Assembly (NCBI RefSeq): GCF_030817415.1
Contig: NZ_JAUSZI010000002.1
Coordinates: 11,073,501 to 11,137,500 of the forward strand
Direction: 5' to 3'
From: Streptomyces umbrinus
GTDB lineage: Bacteria; Actinomycetota; Actinomycetes; Streptomycetales; Streptomycetaceae
DNA: 64,000 nucleotides
A program made the position numbers and the translations under genes. The notes under the pieces are model-generated. The model did not search any database. It was not told the origin of the DNA and saw nothing but the letters and a program-made list of their open reading frames with translations. Positions 52,701-61,112 of this stretch are shown piece by piece; positions within the stretch are counted from its first letter, which is position 1; every line of letters begins with the position of its first letter.

Positions 52701-52998
52701 GCGCACCGTGACCGTGCTGCCCGCCCGCCTTTTCGGTGTCGAGGACGACCTCGGCACGGTCGAGCCCGGCAAACTCGCCGACCTGACCATCGTGGACGGC
52801 GACCCGTTCGAGGACTTCGACACGCTCGTACGAACCGTCTCCGTACTCCGGGGCGGGATGCCGTACACGACCGACGACCTCGTCGCCGCATACGAGCCGG
52901 TCCCCGAGCGCGCGGCACGCCACGCGGCGGGCGAGGACGACTGGCTGGACGTCGGACGCCTGATGCGCCGGGACGGGTGCTGCGACCCGGGCTTCTGA
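49780..52998 (+). CDS. Secreted beta-propeller amidohydrolase
   Basis: 1072 residues. A Tat-type signal (SRRQLLAAAGAAGAV, then AAPAAAQ) sends it outside. Residues about 50-620 hold PD40/TolB-type propeller repeats, each with a W-SPDG motif. Residues about 645-1050 are an amidohydrolase barrel with DTHTHPW (metal His, about 701), WDFVKTYVR (candidate carboxylated Lys), a GHAIT His, and ALGTDQPL as the metal Asp. The C-terminus has the usual GTVEPGKLADLTIVDGDP. Such fusions are found in actinobacteria and Gram-negatives without a firm substrate. ATG at 49780. Confidence 0.9.
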   Translation: MDRDRSNAAFTPAFSLPLSLSRRQLLAAAGAAGAVTAVGAAPAAAQPPGELSLSFTAATNGSATLAPGGDRLIAEVQNVLWSLPRTGGKAVPLTSADLEPNRPVHAPDGKLVAFCAYRGGGFHIWTMRPDGSDVRQRTDGPWDDRGPVWSPDGTRIAFASERGGDQVTGSPYRIQVLDLRTGDIARVTGLPGQEGPSQDGVWEDFDPTWSPDGKRILFVRAKGVTTANGLGLDARTVAAVPASGAGPVVVEHTETAAAQILAPALAADGRRLAYLRTTASPNGSCTLVVDGEPVAVAGDIAPVPHRWTPEGELLLTVDGRFTVVRPEKPAEADAIPFEGVLPVDRPRYQVKEYDLGEAGRARPVQGIHLPALSPDGRRIAFAALNSLWLADSSGGRAPKRLRRMAPTGYLLGPSWARDGRSLLYADDRDGLLGVYRRDLATGEETALATGGRVHPALSPDGGRLACLDMSGRLVVRDLAAGTEQVLATPLGGGGLPGRPSWSPDGRYLALCDRNRLNLRFREGYNLVRVVDTTTGTDRLHTVGSHVSLSDRYDSGPVWSPDGRWMAVIVESALCLLPVAPDGTPRGALRTLTTEPADHPSWSGDSKTLLYLSGTKLRLIGVDGGPARTVRVPLDQRRPAPADTVVHAGRLWDGTGESVRDDVDIVVRGGRVTAVEPHRRRTAFRLIDASERTVVPGLWDTHTHPWQVTYGGRQTVGQLTYGITTAVSFGGFAYEQARIREAVTAGQLAGPRLLTTGELLDGSRVAYSMGRAHRTRDGLRRSLERGAALDWDFVKTYVRAPSWVMEEAARFGHERLGVRSGSHLLSPGVQLGQDLTTHLQATQRYESGHAITASGRAYQDLLEIYTARGVNFGLIATPFTSAPLLGADPGLADDPRVTAVMPPWDAALVRQGAGVPPTPAQLATLRTETDIYRRILAAGGIVALGTDQPLVAVGLSLHIGLRALHRGGLSPAAALRTVTVLPARLFGVEDDLGTVEPGKLADLTIVDGDPFEDFDTLVRTVSVLRGGMPYTTDDLVAAYEPVPERAARHAAGEDDWLDVGRLMRRDGCCDPGF

Positions 52999-53002
52999 CC
53001 GA

Positions 53003-53045
53003 CGCGGCGGGCCCGCCCGTGCCGTGAGGCCTGAGGCGGGCCCGC
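53003..53045. terminator. GC-rich hairpin between convergent genes
   Basis: GGCGGGCCCGCC-type sequences at about 53005 and 53035 form local and joint hairpins between the amidohydrolase and the tyrosinase gene. Confidence 0.5.
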
Positions 53046-53066
53046 GCTGTCGTCAGGCTGCGGCGG

Positions 53067-53891
53067 TCAGGCCGTGTCGAAGGTGTAGTGCCTCGTGTGG
53101 TCCAGCAGGTCGGCGGGCGTCGAGTCGTTCCACGGCTTCATGGTCTCGCCGCGGTCGACGACGTCCGGGGTGCCCGCGAGGGGCAGATAGCCGGAGCCAG
53201 CGTGTCTGCGCTGCCACTCGGCCCACAGCTTGTCCACGTACGCGTGGTGCAGCCAGAAGACCGGGTCGTTCGGGGAGACGCCGGTGGCCATCTGCCCGCC
53301 CACCCACACATGGACGCGGTTGTGGAGGTTGACGCCCCGCCAGCCCTCCAGGTGGTTGCGGAAGCCGTCGGAGGCGCTGTTCCACGGCGCCATGTCGTAG
53401 GTGGACATGGCGAGTACGGACTCGACCTCGGCGGGGGTGGGCAGTTGCCGGCCGCTGCCGCCGAGCGAGCGGCGCAGATACGTGCGTGTGTCGACGCGTA
53501 CGGATATGGGCCAGTTGCCGGTGGACGCGGCGAACGGACCGTCGGTCACCCGTCCGTCGACGGAGCGGCCCGTGCCGCCGAGGAAGTCCGGCCCCCACAG
53601 GGCGGCCCTGGTGGTGCGGTCGGTGCTCCAGTCCCAGTACGGCAGCGCCACGGAGGCGTCCACCGACTGCAGTGCCCGCTCGAACTCCAGGAGGAATCTG
53701 CGGTGCCAGGGCAGGAAGGAGGGCGAACGGTGGCCGACCCGTTCCCCGTTGTCCGTGTCGCCGAGGATGAACGCGTTGTGGGTCGTGACGAAGCCGTCGT
53801 ACCGGCCGCTGCGCTTCAGCTCGATCAGTGCGGCGACCAGCCTGCGCTTCTCGTCTGCGGTCAGGTTCGCCTGGTTCTTGCGTACGGTCAT
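53067..53891 (-). CDS. melC2: Tyrosinase (MelC2)
   Basis: 274 residues, the normal length for the Streptomyces enzyme. All six copper ligands are present at the standard numbers: His38, His54, His63 for CuA and His190, His194, His216 for CuB. It oxidises monophenols and diphenols to quinones, leading to melanin. It has no signal peptide and depends on MelC1 both for copper loading and for export. It follows melC1 after 27 bp. Confidence 0.96.
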   Translation of the reverse strand: MTVRKNQANLTADEKRRLVAALIELKRSGRYDGFVTTHNAFILGDTDNGERVGHRSPSFLPWHRRFLLEFERALQSVDASVALPYWDWSTDRTTRAALWGPDFLGGTGRSVDGRVTDGPFAASTGNWPISVRVDTRTYLRRSLGGSGRQLPTPAEVESVLAMSTYDMAPWNSASDGFRNHLEGWRGVNLHNRVHVWVGGQMATGVSPNDPVFWLHHAYVDKLWAEWQRRHAGSGYLPLAGTPDVVDRGETMKPWNDSTPADLLDHTRHYTFDTA

Positions 53892-53918
53892 TGCGGATGA
53901 ACTCCGGTGCTGTGTAGG

Positions 53919-54290
53919 TCAGTTGAACGGGATAAGGGGTGCGCCCTGGAGCTCCTCCACGGCGGCACGTGCCGCCGCGCGCGGGTTCGGCACCGGGTCG
54001 TAGTGGCTCACGACGCTGATCCAGGTCCCGTCGGCGTTGCGCATCACGTGCAGCTCGACGCCGTCCACGAACACCGAGTAACCGGCGCCGTGGTGATGGC
54101 CTCCGCCGGACGGCCGGCCCTGTATTCGACGACCCCGGTAGACCTCGTCGAAGTCGAAGGGCGCGGGGGCGGGCCCGCCGTGGTGGTCCGCGGCGGAGGC
54201 CGGCGAAGGCGAGAGCGCGGTGAACGCGCCGGCGGTGACGGCCAGTCCGGCCGCGCCCCGCAGAGCGAGGCGGCGAGTGGGATCGGGCAT
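53919..54290 (-). CDS. melC1: Tyrosinase cofactor / copper chaperone (MelC1)
   Basis: 123 residues. A twin-arginine signal ([16 protein letters not shown], then SPASAA) is followed by [20 protein letters not shown], a HHHGAG copper-handling stretch and [20 protein letters not shown]. MelC1 forms a complex with tyrosinase, inserts copper and carries it through the Tat pathway. The ATG at 54290 is preferred because GAGGAC stands upstream and the signal then starts normally; longer in-frame starts exist up to 54356. Confidence 0.93.
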   Translation of the reverse strand: MPDPTRRLALRGAAGLAVTAGAFTALSPSPASAADHHGGPAPAPFDFDEVYRGRRIQGRPSGGGHHHGAGYSVFVDGVELHVMRNADGTWISVVSHYDPVPNPRAAARAAVEELQGAPLIPFN

Positions 54291-54629
54291 GCGGATACGT
54301 CCTCGTACTCGGTCCTGCGGCATGCGGTGTCGCATATGCCGCCGGAATTGGATCAATTGACGGTTCGTATGCCTATCGGGCCCTTGGCGGAGCGGGGAAA
54401 CCGCAGCGACCTGGTTGGCCGTGATCCGGACAATTGACTACATGTCATACAAGGTTGAACAAGGGTGATCTTGCTGGGGAAAGGGCTTGTGGAAGCTCGT
54501 GCCAGGGAACTTCGCATCCTCGACGGGGCCTGTGGTGGCGATCTTGCGGGTTCCCGCACATCCCGTGGTGTCGATCACGCCCGGAAACTGACGTGAATGC
54601 CCACGTTCGGTCCGTCTACGATCCGTGCC
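54291..54629. other. Intergenic region upstream of melC1 and the nucleotidyltransferase gene
   Basis: 339 bp between divergent genes. It contains the inverted repeat GCGGCAT (54317) / ATGCCGC (54336) in the melC1 leader, and CAATTGAC twice (54354 and 54431). A -10-like TACGAT at 54617-54622 lies 7 bp before the GTG of the next gene. No additional gene is seen. Confidence 0.5.
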
Positions 54630-55451
54630 GTGAGCGACCACCAAGCCCAGCTCGACCAGGTCCTCCGCCTGGTGCACGACGTGCTGGGCGCGGAGGTCGC
54701 CGGCGTCTGTCTGCACGGCTCTGCCGTCCTCGGCGGCCTGCGGCCCGACAGTGACCTCGATGTGTTCGTCGTCGCCCGGCGACGCATGACGGACCGCGAG
54801 CGACGGAACCTGCTCCATGGCCTGCTGGGGATCTCCGGCCGCGGCGCCCGGAACGGAGAGCCGGCCCGGCCGGTCGAACTGATCGTCGTCGCCCAGGGTG
54901 ACGTCCGGCCCTGGCGGTACCCGCCGCGCTGCGAGTTCCTCTACGGAGAGTGGCTGCGTGAGGAGTTCGAGCGGGGAGAGGTGCCCGCCCCGGCGGTCAT
55001 GCCCGATCTGGCGCCGGTGATCACGATGGTGCTCCTCGGGGACACCCCGCTCTTCGGACCGCCGCCCGCGCGACTCCTCGACCCCGTGCCGCACGAGGAC
55101 CTCCGGCGCGCGACCGTCGCCGGGGTGCCAGAGCTACTGGCCGGCCTCGAGTCGGACACCCGCAACGTCCTGCTGACCCTCGCCCGCGTCTGGATGACGC
55201 TCGCGACCGGCACCGTCACCTCCAAGGATGCGGCGGCCTCCTGGGCGCTCGACCGCCTCCCCGCCCGGCACCGGCCCGTACTGGCCCGTGCGCGTTCTCT
55301 CTATCTCGGGGGCCGGGACAGCCTCGCGGAGCCCGCTGATTCCGTAGCACCCGGAAGCGAATCGTGGGACGGTGAGATGCTGGAGGTCCGTGGGCACGCC
55401 GATCTCGTTGTCCGCGCGATCGAGCAACTAGCCGCGCGCGACGGCCACTAG
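54630..55451 (+). CDS. Aminoglycoside nucleotidyltransferase-like protein (AadA/ANT(3'')-(9) type)
   Basis: 273 residues. The nucleotidyltransferase motif is HGSAVLGGLRPDSDLDVFVV (residues 29-48), with the two metal Asp in SDLDVF; the C-terminal helical domain (DUF4111-like) has NVLLTLARVWMTLATGTVTS followed by SKDAAASWAL as in AadA. These enzymes adenylylate streptomycin or spectinomycin. Whether this copy gives resistance cannot be read. GTG at 54630 with TACGAT 7 bp upstream suggests a leaderless mRNA; ATG at 54597 is the alternative. Confidence 0.85.
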   Translation: MSDHQAQLDQVLRLVHDVLGAEVAGVCLHGSAVLGGLRPDSDLDVFVVARRRMTDRERRNLLHGLLGISGRGARNGEPARPVELIVVAQGDVRPWRYPPRCEFLYGEWLREEFERGEVPAPAVMPDLAPVITMVLLGDTPLFGPPPARLLDPVPHEDLRRATVAGVPELLAGLESDTRNVLLTLARVWMTLATGTVTSKDAAASWALDRLPARHRPVLARARSLYLGGRDSLAEPADSVAPGSESWDGEMLEVRGHADLVVRAIEQLAARDGH

Positions 55452-55995
55452 GAACCGGATCGTCCACATAAGGTCGCAAGTGGCGATAAGCCTGGCCAGG
55501 CCGATCGTGCGCCGTCGCAACTAATGTGCTGAAAGAGCGCCACAGGGGGCGTACGCCGGGATACGCTCCCCGCGCACCCACGTTCGAGTCCGCGCCCGTG
55601 GAGGCCGGTCATCCCCGGTCTGTCGTGTGCGGGTTCAACGGAGCCCAAACGCGAGAGACATACCGTCCGGTCTGACGCTCCACCCCTCACCGCGACCCGG
55701 TGAGACCAGCCGATCCCGGAAGGCTCCACGCGCCCGGGCACCGGCCGACCCCCGGCGTCCGCCACCGGTACGTACGCGTAGTACGAGCCCTTCCGGTGCG
55801 GCGCCCCGAACCCCCTTGTCAAGGCAGCCTCGGCGCGACCTCGGCACCGAACAACGCACAACGGCCTCCGCCCTGGAACCGTGCGCAGCGGACGTCTCCC
55901 TCACGATCTGCCGTTCCGGCAGGCGTCGACGGCGGCCGCCCGGTGCACACGCGGCCGCCGAGTCCCACCGACTGCCTGTCACCCAGTGAGGAACA
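55452..55995. other. Long intergenic region upstream of the ChvE-like gene
   Basis: 544 bp. I looked for a gene on both strands and found none with a credible start and composition. The open minus-strand frame around 55700-55860 lacks recognisable motifs. The region should contain the promoter of the binding-protein gene, but no clear -35/-10 pair stands out. Confidence 0.4.
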
Positions 55996-57093
55996 ATGAG
56001 CATGCGCGCCCGCACCACCGTAGCTGCGGCCATATCCACGGTCCTGACCCTCTCTCTCGCCTCATGCGGTGAGGGTTCCGACGCCGGCAGCGGTGACGGG
56101 ACCGCATCCGTGGGCATCGCCATGCCGACGAAGACGTCGCAGCGGTGGATCGACGACGGTCGGAACATGGTCGACGAGCTCAAGGGGTTCGGATACAACA
56201 CCACCTTGAAGTACGCCGACAACGACCCGAAGAACCAGGTCGCGCAGGTGGAGGCCATGATCGACGACGGCGTGGACGCCCTCGTCATCGCCTCGGTCGA
56301 CGGGCGTGCCTTCACCAAGGTCCTGAGCAAGGCGAAGGACTCCGGCATCCCCGTGATCTCCTACGACCGGCTGATCCTCGGCAGCGACGCCGTCAACTAC
56401 TACGCGTCCTTCGACAACGTGAAGGTCGGCTCGCAGCAGGCCGACTTCATCGTGGAGTCGCTGGGACTCGTCAACGGCAGCGGCAAGGGCCCGTTCACCA
56501 TCGAGCTCTTCGCGGGATCGCCCGACGACAACAACACGCGCTACTTCTACGACGCCTCGATGGAAGTGCTGAAGCCGTACATCCAGAACGGCGACCTGAT
56601 CGTCAGATCCGGGGAGACCGATCTCGATCAGGTCACCACCCTCCGCTGGGACGGCCCCACGGCGGAGAAGCGCATGAACAAGATTCTCGACTCGAAGTAC
56701 AACGGCCAGACCATCGACGCGGTCCTCTCGCCGTACGACGGAATGTCCATCGGCATCCTCAACGCGCTGAAGGAGCACGGGTACGGAGGTGCAGGGAAGC
56801 CGCTGCCCATCGTCACCGGCCAGGACGCCGAGGCGCCCTCCATCAAGTCGATCGTGGAGGGCGAGCAGACCCAGACCGTCTACAAGGACACCCGCGAGCT
56901 GGCACTGGTCACCTCGTACATGGTCAACTCCGTCGTCCACGACAAGAAGCCGGCGGTCAACGACACCAGGACGTACAACAACGGCAAGAAGGTCGTGCCC
57001 GCGTACCTCCTGGAGCCCGTGAGTGTCGACAAGGGCAACTACGAGCAGGTGCTCATCGACTCGGGCTACATGAAGAAGAGCGACCTGAAGTGA
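55996..57093 (+). CDS. ChvE/XylF-type sugar-binding lipoprotein
   Basis: 365 residues. Lipobox LASC at the N-terminus. The periplasmic-binding fold of the ribose/xylose group is shown by VGIAMPTKTSQRWIDDGRNM, DDGVDALVIASVDG, VISYDRLILGSDAVNYYASF and PIVTGQDAEAPSIKSI. ChvE-type proteins bind several monosaccharides (xylose, glucose, arabinose, galactose). Normally ATPase and permease genes follow directly; here a strong terminator comes 7 bp after the stop, so this is an orphan binding protein in this window. Confidence 0.92.
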   Translation: MSMRARTTVAAAISTVLTLSLASCGEGSDAGSGDGTASVGIAMPTKTSQRWIDDGRNMVDELKGFGYNTTLKYADNDPKNQVAQVEAMIDDGVDALVIASVDGRAFTKVLSKAKDSGIPVISYDRLILGSDAVNYYASFDNVKVGSQQADFIVESLGLVNGSGKGPFTIELFAGSPDDNNTRYFYDASMEVLKPYIQNGDLIVRSGETDLDQVTTLRWDGPTAEKRMNKILDSKYNGQTIDAVLSPYDGMSIGILNALKEHGYGGAGKPLPIVTGQDAEAPSIKSIVEGEQTQTVYKDTRELALVTSYMVNSVVHDKKPAVNDTRTYNNGKKVVPAYLLEPVSVDKGNYEQVLIDSGYMKKSDLK

Positions 57094-57099
57094 ACCGTG

Positions 57100-57143
57100 A
57101 ACGCCTGTGGGGCGGGGAGAGATCTCCCCGCCCCACAGGCGTT
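57100..57143. terminator. Perfect 19-bp hairpin terminator
   Basis: Arm AACGCCTGTGGGGCGGGGA at 57100-57118, 6-nt loop, complementary arm at 57125-57143. It lies between the convergent ChvE-like and secreted-protein genes and should end both transcripts. Confidence 0.9.
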
Positions 57144-57166
57144 CGTGTGAAGGCTGCCGGCCGGCG

Positions 57167-57841
<675 letters not shown>

Positions 57842-58200
57842 TCATTCCGAGAGTGGGGTGGGGGAGCTGGGCCGCCACCGGCCCGTCGCGCCTTCTCCGT
57901 ACGCGACGGACCGGCGGTGGCTGCCGGGAGATTGGCCGGAGGCGTCGATGGACGGCCTCCGGCGCGGGACCGGCGGTAGGGCGACCGGACGCGGCCCAGG
58001 AGGGGGGATGCGACCGTGCCGGTGCCATGGAGGAGTGGATGCGGACCGCACGTGCGGTCGGCCGGTCGTGTGTCGGGTCTGTCGACCACGTGACCGGCCT
58101 GCCGACCGTGTGACGGGATGGAGCCCGGGAGTCGACGTGCGCCGCAGGACGGATCCGGCGCCACGGATCCGTGCTAGCCAGGGAGAGTTGTAGACCTGAG

Positions 58201-58272
58201 TGATGTTCAACGTCAAGGTGCAGCAAGGAAGTTGACTAATATTCAATGCCCTTGCGCAGCAAGGCAGTTGAC
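58201..58272. repeat. 36-bp tandem duplication
   Basis: Units 58201-58236 and 58237-58272 match at about 26 of 36 positions and both end in GCAGCAAGG(A/C)AGTTGAC. An inverted pair CAACGTCAA/TTGACGTTG encloses most of it. Confidence 0.7.
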
Positions 58273-58357
58273 GTTGGGTCGGGCGGTGGGGACCGCCCTC
58301 CACGGCTCCGTCACATCTCCGACTTCCTTTTTCCACAAGGTGCTTGACCCTCATCAC

Positions 58358-58397
58358 TTACCGGGGGTAACTTCCGTCGCGGTTACTGCTGCGTAAC
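58358..58397 (+). promoter_or_regulatory. Promoter region and paired palindromes before the DUF6230 gene
   Basis: TTACCGGGGGTAA overlaps the predicted -10 and GTTACTGCTGCGTAAC lies near the predicted transcription start, together suggesting repressor control of the DUF6230-DUF6114 pair. Confidence 0.45.
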
Positions 58398-58517
58398 GAG
58401 AAAGCCCTTGCACCCGCCGGGAGGTGTGAGGAGGCGTGCGCCGTATGCGCTGTCCGCGCCAGGACAACGTGCCACTGAAGCCCTACCCGCACTGATACAT
58501 GCCCCTGGGAGCAGAAA

Positions 58518-59210
58518 ATGGCCTCGTCCTCGGACGCCACCTCGTCAGCCGGTTCCACCCCCGAGCCCTCCGAAGTGTCGGAAAGCGGTTCCATCCCGGA
58601 GAGCCCCGACGGCTCCGAGAGACGCGGGCGGGTCCGTCTGCGCCGCGCCGCGGTGATGGCGGTGCCTGCCACCGCGGTCGCGGCCGGCCTGATGATCCTG
58701 ACCGCTCAGGGGGCCCTGGGCGTGCAGTTCGCGATCTCCGGCATGCCGTTCACCGTCACCGCGACCAACCTCGACGGCGAGGGCTTCGCACAGTTCGGCG
58801 GTCTCGACCAGATGGCCCCGGGCAGCCCCAACGAGGGTGACACCGGCGGCCAGGTCCTGGTGGTGGTCTCCGCGATCAAGAAGGCGACCCTCACCAAGCT
58901 CTGCCAGAGCGTCGACCTCGGCGGCACGAACCTGCTCATCAGGGCCGGCGAGGGCAGCCAGAAGGTGTCCGCGGTCAACCTCACCACCGACTCCACCGAA
59001 CTGTCGGGCGACGCGTCCTTCGACAACATCGAGATCGGCAACGACGCCAGCACGCTCGACAAGTCCCATGCGCAGGGCCCGAAGGGCGTCTTCAGCCAGC
59101 AGGCCGACACCGTCCACATCGGCAACCTGCGGCAGACCAACTACGCCACCACGGCGGCGGTGTTCAAGCTTCCCGGTCTGAAGCTGAGCTTCAGCGACAA
59201 GGGCTGCTGA
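58518..59210 (+). CDS. DUF6230 family membrane-anchored exported protein
   Basis: 230 residues. A long Ser/Glu/Pro-rich cytoplasmic head (1-40) precedes a single membrane helix (AAVMAVPATAVAAGLMILTA) and a beta-rich exported domain starting GALGVQFAISGMPFTVTATN. The family is widespread in Streptomyces, sometimes labelled cholesterol esterase without proof. Its stop overlaps the next start (TGATG), so it is made together with the DUF6114 protein. Confidence 0.85.
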   Translation: MASSSDATSSAGSTPEPSEVSESGSIPESPDGSERRGRVRLRRAAVMAVPATAVAAGLMILTAQGALGVQFAISGMPFTVTATNLDGEGFAQFGGLDQMAPGSPNEGDTGGQVLVVVSAIKKATLTKLCQSVDLGGTNLLIRAGEGSQKVSAVNLTTDSTELSGDASFDNIEIGNDASTLDKSHAQGPKGVFSQQADTVHIGNLRQTNYATTAAVFKLPGLKLSFSDKGC

Positions 59211-59605
59211 TGCTCGCCTTCCGGCGCTGGCGTGCGGCCCGTCCTTTCTGGGGCGGGCTGCTGCTCGCCCTGGGCGGGGCGGAGATCCTGGTCACGGAGA
59301 AGGCGTCACTGAAGGTCGTCATGCACATCGGCATGCAGGGCCTGGCCGGCTACCTCCTGCCGACCCTGATGCTGATCCTCGGCCTGCTGATCCTCTTCAA
59401 CCCCGCACAGCGCCTCTTCTACTCGATCCTGGGTGCCCTGCTCTCCCTGGGGACCTGGGTCACCTCGAACCTGGGCGGCTTCTTCATCGGGCTCGTCCTC
59501 GGAGTCGTCGGCAGCTGCCTGGCCTTCGGCTGGCTGCCGGACCAGGAACCGCGGCGCGCCCGCTCGTGGCGGCGTCGCCGGCAGGAGCCGGTCCCTCATC
59601 CGTAG
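59210..59605 (+). CDS. DUF6114 family multi-helix membrane protein
   Basis: 131 residues. Four hydrophobic segments, beginning ARPFWGGLLLALGGAEILVT, then LAGYLLPTLMLILGLLILFN, LFYSILGALLSLGTWVTSN and FFIGLVLGVVGSCLAFGWL; basic C-terminus. The PFWGG opening is typical of the family. It is always seen beside DUF6230 proteins and is presumably their membrane partner; the function is unknown. Confidence 0.88.
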   Translation: MLAFRRWRAARPFWGGLLLALGGAEILVTEKASLKVVMHIGMQGLAGYLLPTLMLILGLLILFNPAQRLFYSILGALLSLGTWVTSNLGGFFIGLVLGVVGSCLAFGWLPDQEPRRARSWRRRRQEPVPHP

Positions 59606-59645
59606 TGCGTCGGGGCGCCGTGACAGGCGGCGCCCCTGCGGAGGG

Positions 59646-60272
59646 TCACTGCACGCCGTGCGGGCGGAACTGGACGCTGATCCGGGGACCCGCCGCCCGG
59701 GCGCTCTTGGGGATCGCATGCTCCCAGGTGCGCTGGCAGGAGCCGCCCATCACGATCAGGTCGCCGTGACCGAGAGGGCGCCGCACCGGGGTGCCGCCCC
59801 GCCTGGGCCGTAGCAGCAGGTCGCGCGGAGCGCCCACGGAGAGGATGGCGACCATCGTGTCCTCGCGGGCGCCCCGGCCGATCCGGTCCCCGTGCCAGGC
59901 CACACTGTCCCGGCCGTCCCGGTAGAAGCAGAGCCCGGCGGTGGTGAACGGCTCCCCCAGCTCGTGGGCGTAGTGCGCGGACAGGGCATCACGGGCCTCG
60001 TCCAGGACGGGGTCCGGCAGTGCGTCGTCGGCACCGTAGAACGCGAGCAGTCGCGGTACGTCCACCATGTGCTCGTACATCTGCCGCCGCTCTGCCCGCC
60101 AGGGCACATCGTGGGCCAGCCGTGCGAACAGCGCGTCCGCCCCGTGCAGCCAGCCGGGCAGCAGATCGATCCACGCCCCGTCGCCGAGCACGGTCCGGCG
60201 CCGCCCGTCGAGCGGGCCGAGGCGGATCTCGTCGGTCTGGTCGAACAGTGAACCCTGGAGGTGCGTGGACAT
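59646..60272 (-). CDS. AlkB-like 2-oxoglutarate/Fe(II) dioxygenase
   Basis: 208 residues. Iron site WHGD (His127, Asp129) and His185 (WEHAIPK); 2-oxoglutarate Arg residues in RISVQFR (197, 203). This is the AlkB layout for oxidative demethylation of alkylated DNA or RNA bases. The N-terminus (GSLFDQTDEIRLGPL) is usual for actinobacterial members. Two nested palindromes lie 12-44 bp upstream of the ATG at 60272. Confidence 0.9.
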   Translation of the reverse strand: MSTHLQGSLFDQTDEIRLGPLDGRRRTVLGDGAWIDLLPGWLHGADALFARLAHDVPWRAERRQMYEHMVDVPRLLAFYGADDALPDPVLDEARDALSAHYAHELGEPFTTAGLCFYRDGRDSVAWHGDRIGRGAREDTMVAILSVGAPRDLLLRPRRGGTPVRRPLGHGDLIVMGGSCQRTWEHAIPKSARAAGPRISVQFRPHGVQ

Positions 60273-60283
60273 GCTTCCAGGGT

Positions 60284-60316
60284 ACCCACATATTCGAATG
60301 TGTGTGCTATGTGGGT
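60284..60316. promoter_or_regulatory. Nested palindromes upstream of the AlkB-like gene
   Basis: Outer arms ACCCACATA (60284) and TATGTGGGT (60308) are perfect with a 15-bp spacer. Inside, CACATATTCGAATGTGTG at 60287-60304 is nearly self-complementary. The AT-rich core stands out from the surrounding GC-rich DNA. Confidence 0.6.
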
Positions 60317-60433
60317 TCGTGGCCGGGCTGTGTCAGGGTGTCTCGCGCTGACTTTTGGAAGCTTGTCGAATGCGCCGGGCCCTGATCGACGTAAGGGTGA
60401 AGGCAGCACCTCCAGGACTCAGGAGCACCCATC

Positions 60434-61045
60434 GTGACCGTGACCGCGGATATGGCCATCTCCCTCGACGGCTTCGTCGCCGGCACCGGCGTCGCCATCG
60501 ACAACCCGGGAGGCGACGGCGCCGAGCCGCTCTTCGAGTGGATCCACAACCTGGCGAGCTGGCGGGAGCGCCAGGGCATGACAGGCGGGGAGGAGAACCG
60601 CGACTCCGAGCTGATGCGCGAGTGGTTCGACGCCACCGGAGCGGTGGTCATGGGCCGGATGATGTACGACACCGGCGAGGAGTTCTGGGGTGACAACCCA
60701 CCGTTCCGGGCCCCGGTCTTCGTCCTCACCCACCGGCCCCGGCCGACCCTCGTCAAGGAGGGCGGCACCACCTTCACCTTCGTCACCGACGGTATCCACA
60801 GCGCGCTCGACCGGGCGAAGGCAGCCGCGGGGGACAGGAACGTCGATATCGCGGGTGGGGCGGGCGCCGTGCAGCAGTACCTCAGGGAGGGGCTCATCGA
60901 CGAGCTGCAGCTGCACGTGGTGCCGGCGCTCCTCGGGGACGGACTGCGGCTCTTCGAGGGACTGGGTGCCGGGCGGCGCCTGGAGCCCGTCAGCGTGGTC
61001 GCCACGCCACTGGCCACCCACCTGAAGTACCGCTTCGTGAAGTGA
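60434..61045 (+). CDS. Dihydrofolate reductase family protein (RibD C-terminal domain)
   Basis: 203 residues. The fold is shown by ADMAISLDGFVAG at the start, VVMGRMMYDTGEEFW, FVLTHRPRPT, and the C-terminal VDIAGGAGAVQQYLREGLID then ELQLHVVPALLGDGLRLFEG. Stand-alone members of this family are NADPH reductases of unknown substrate. GTG at 60434 with AGGAG upstream. Confidence 0.9.
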   Translation: MTVTADMAISLDGFVAGTGVAIDNPGGDGAEPLFEWIHNLASWRERQGMTGGEENRDSELMREWFDATGAVVMGRMMYDTGEEFWGDNPPFRAPVFVLTHRPRPTLVKEGGTTFTFVTDGIHSALDRAKAAAGDRNVDIAGGAGAVQQYLREGLIDELQLHVVPALLGDGLRLFEGLGAGRRLEPVSVVATPLATHLKYRFVK

Positions 61046-61112
61046 CCGGGCGCGGACAAGGCGGCCCCTGGCAGCCCTCCGGCGTGCTGACCGACCCTGG
61101 CATACTCCGCGA

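Noticed and set aside
54630..55451. Calling this a proven streptomycin/spectinomycin resistance gene
   Set aside because: The nucleotidyltransferase motif is clear, but chromosomal AadA-like proteins of Streptomyces vary in activity and no resistance cluster surrounds it.
55452..55995. A small gene on the minus strand near 55700-55860
   Set aside because: There is an open frame but no ribosome site, motif or believable composition; the signal is no better than other shadows in this GC-rich DNA.
57100..57143. A recombination or attachment site
   Set aside because: The perfect inverted repeat lies between two convergent stop codons, with no integrase or tRNA nearby; a bidirectional terminator explains it.
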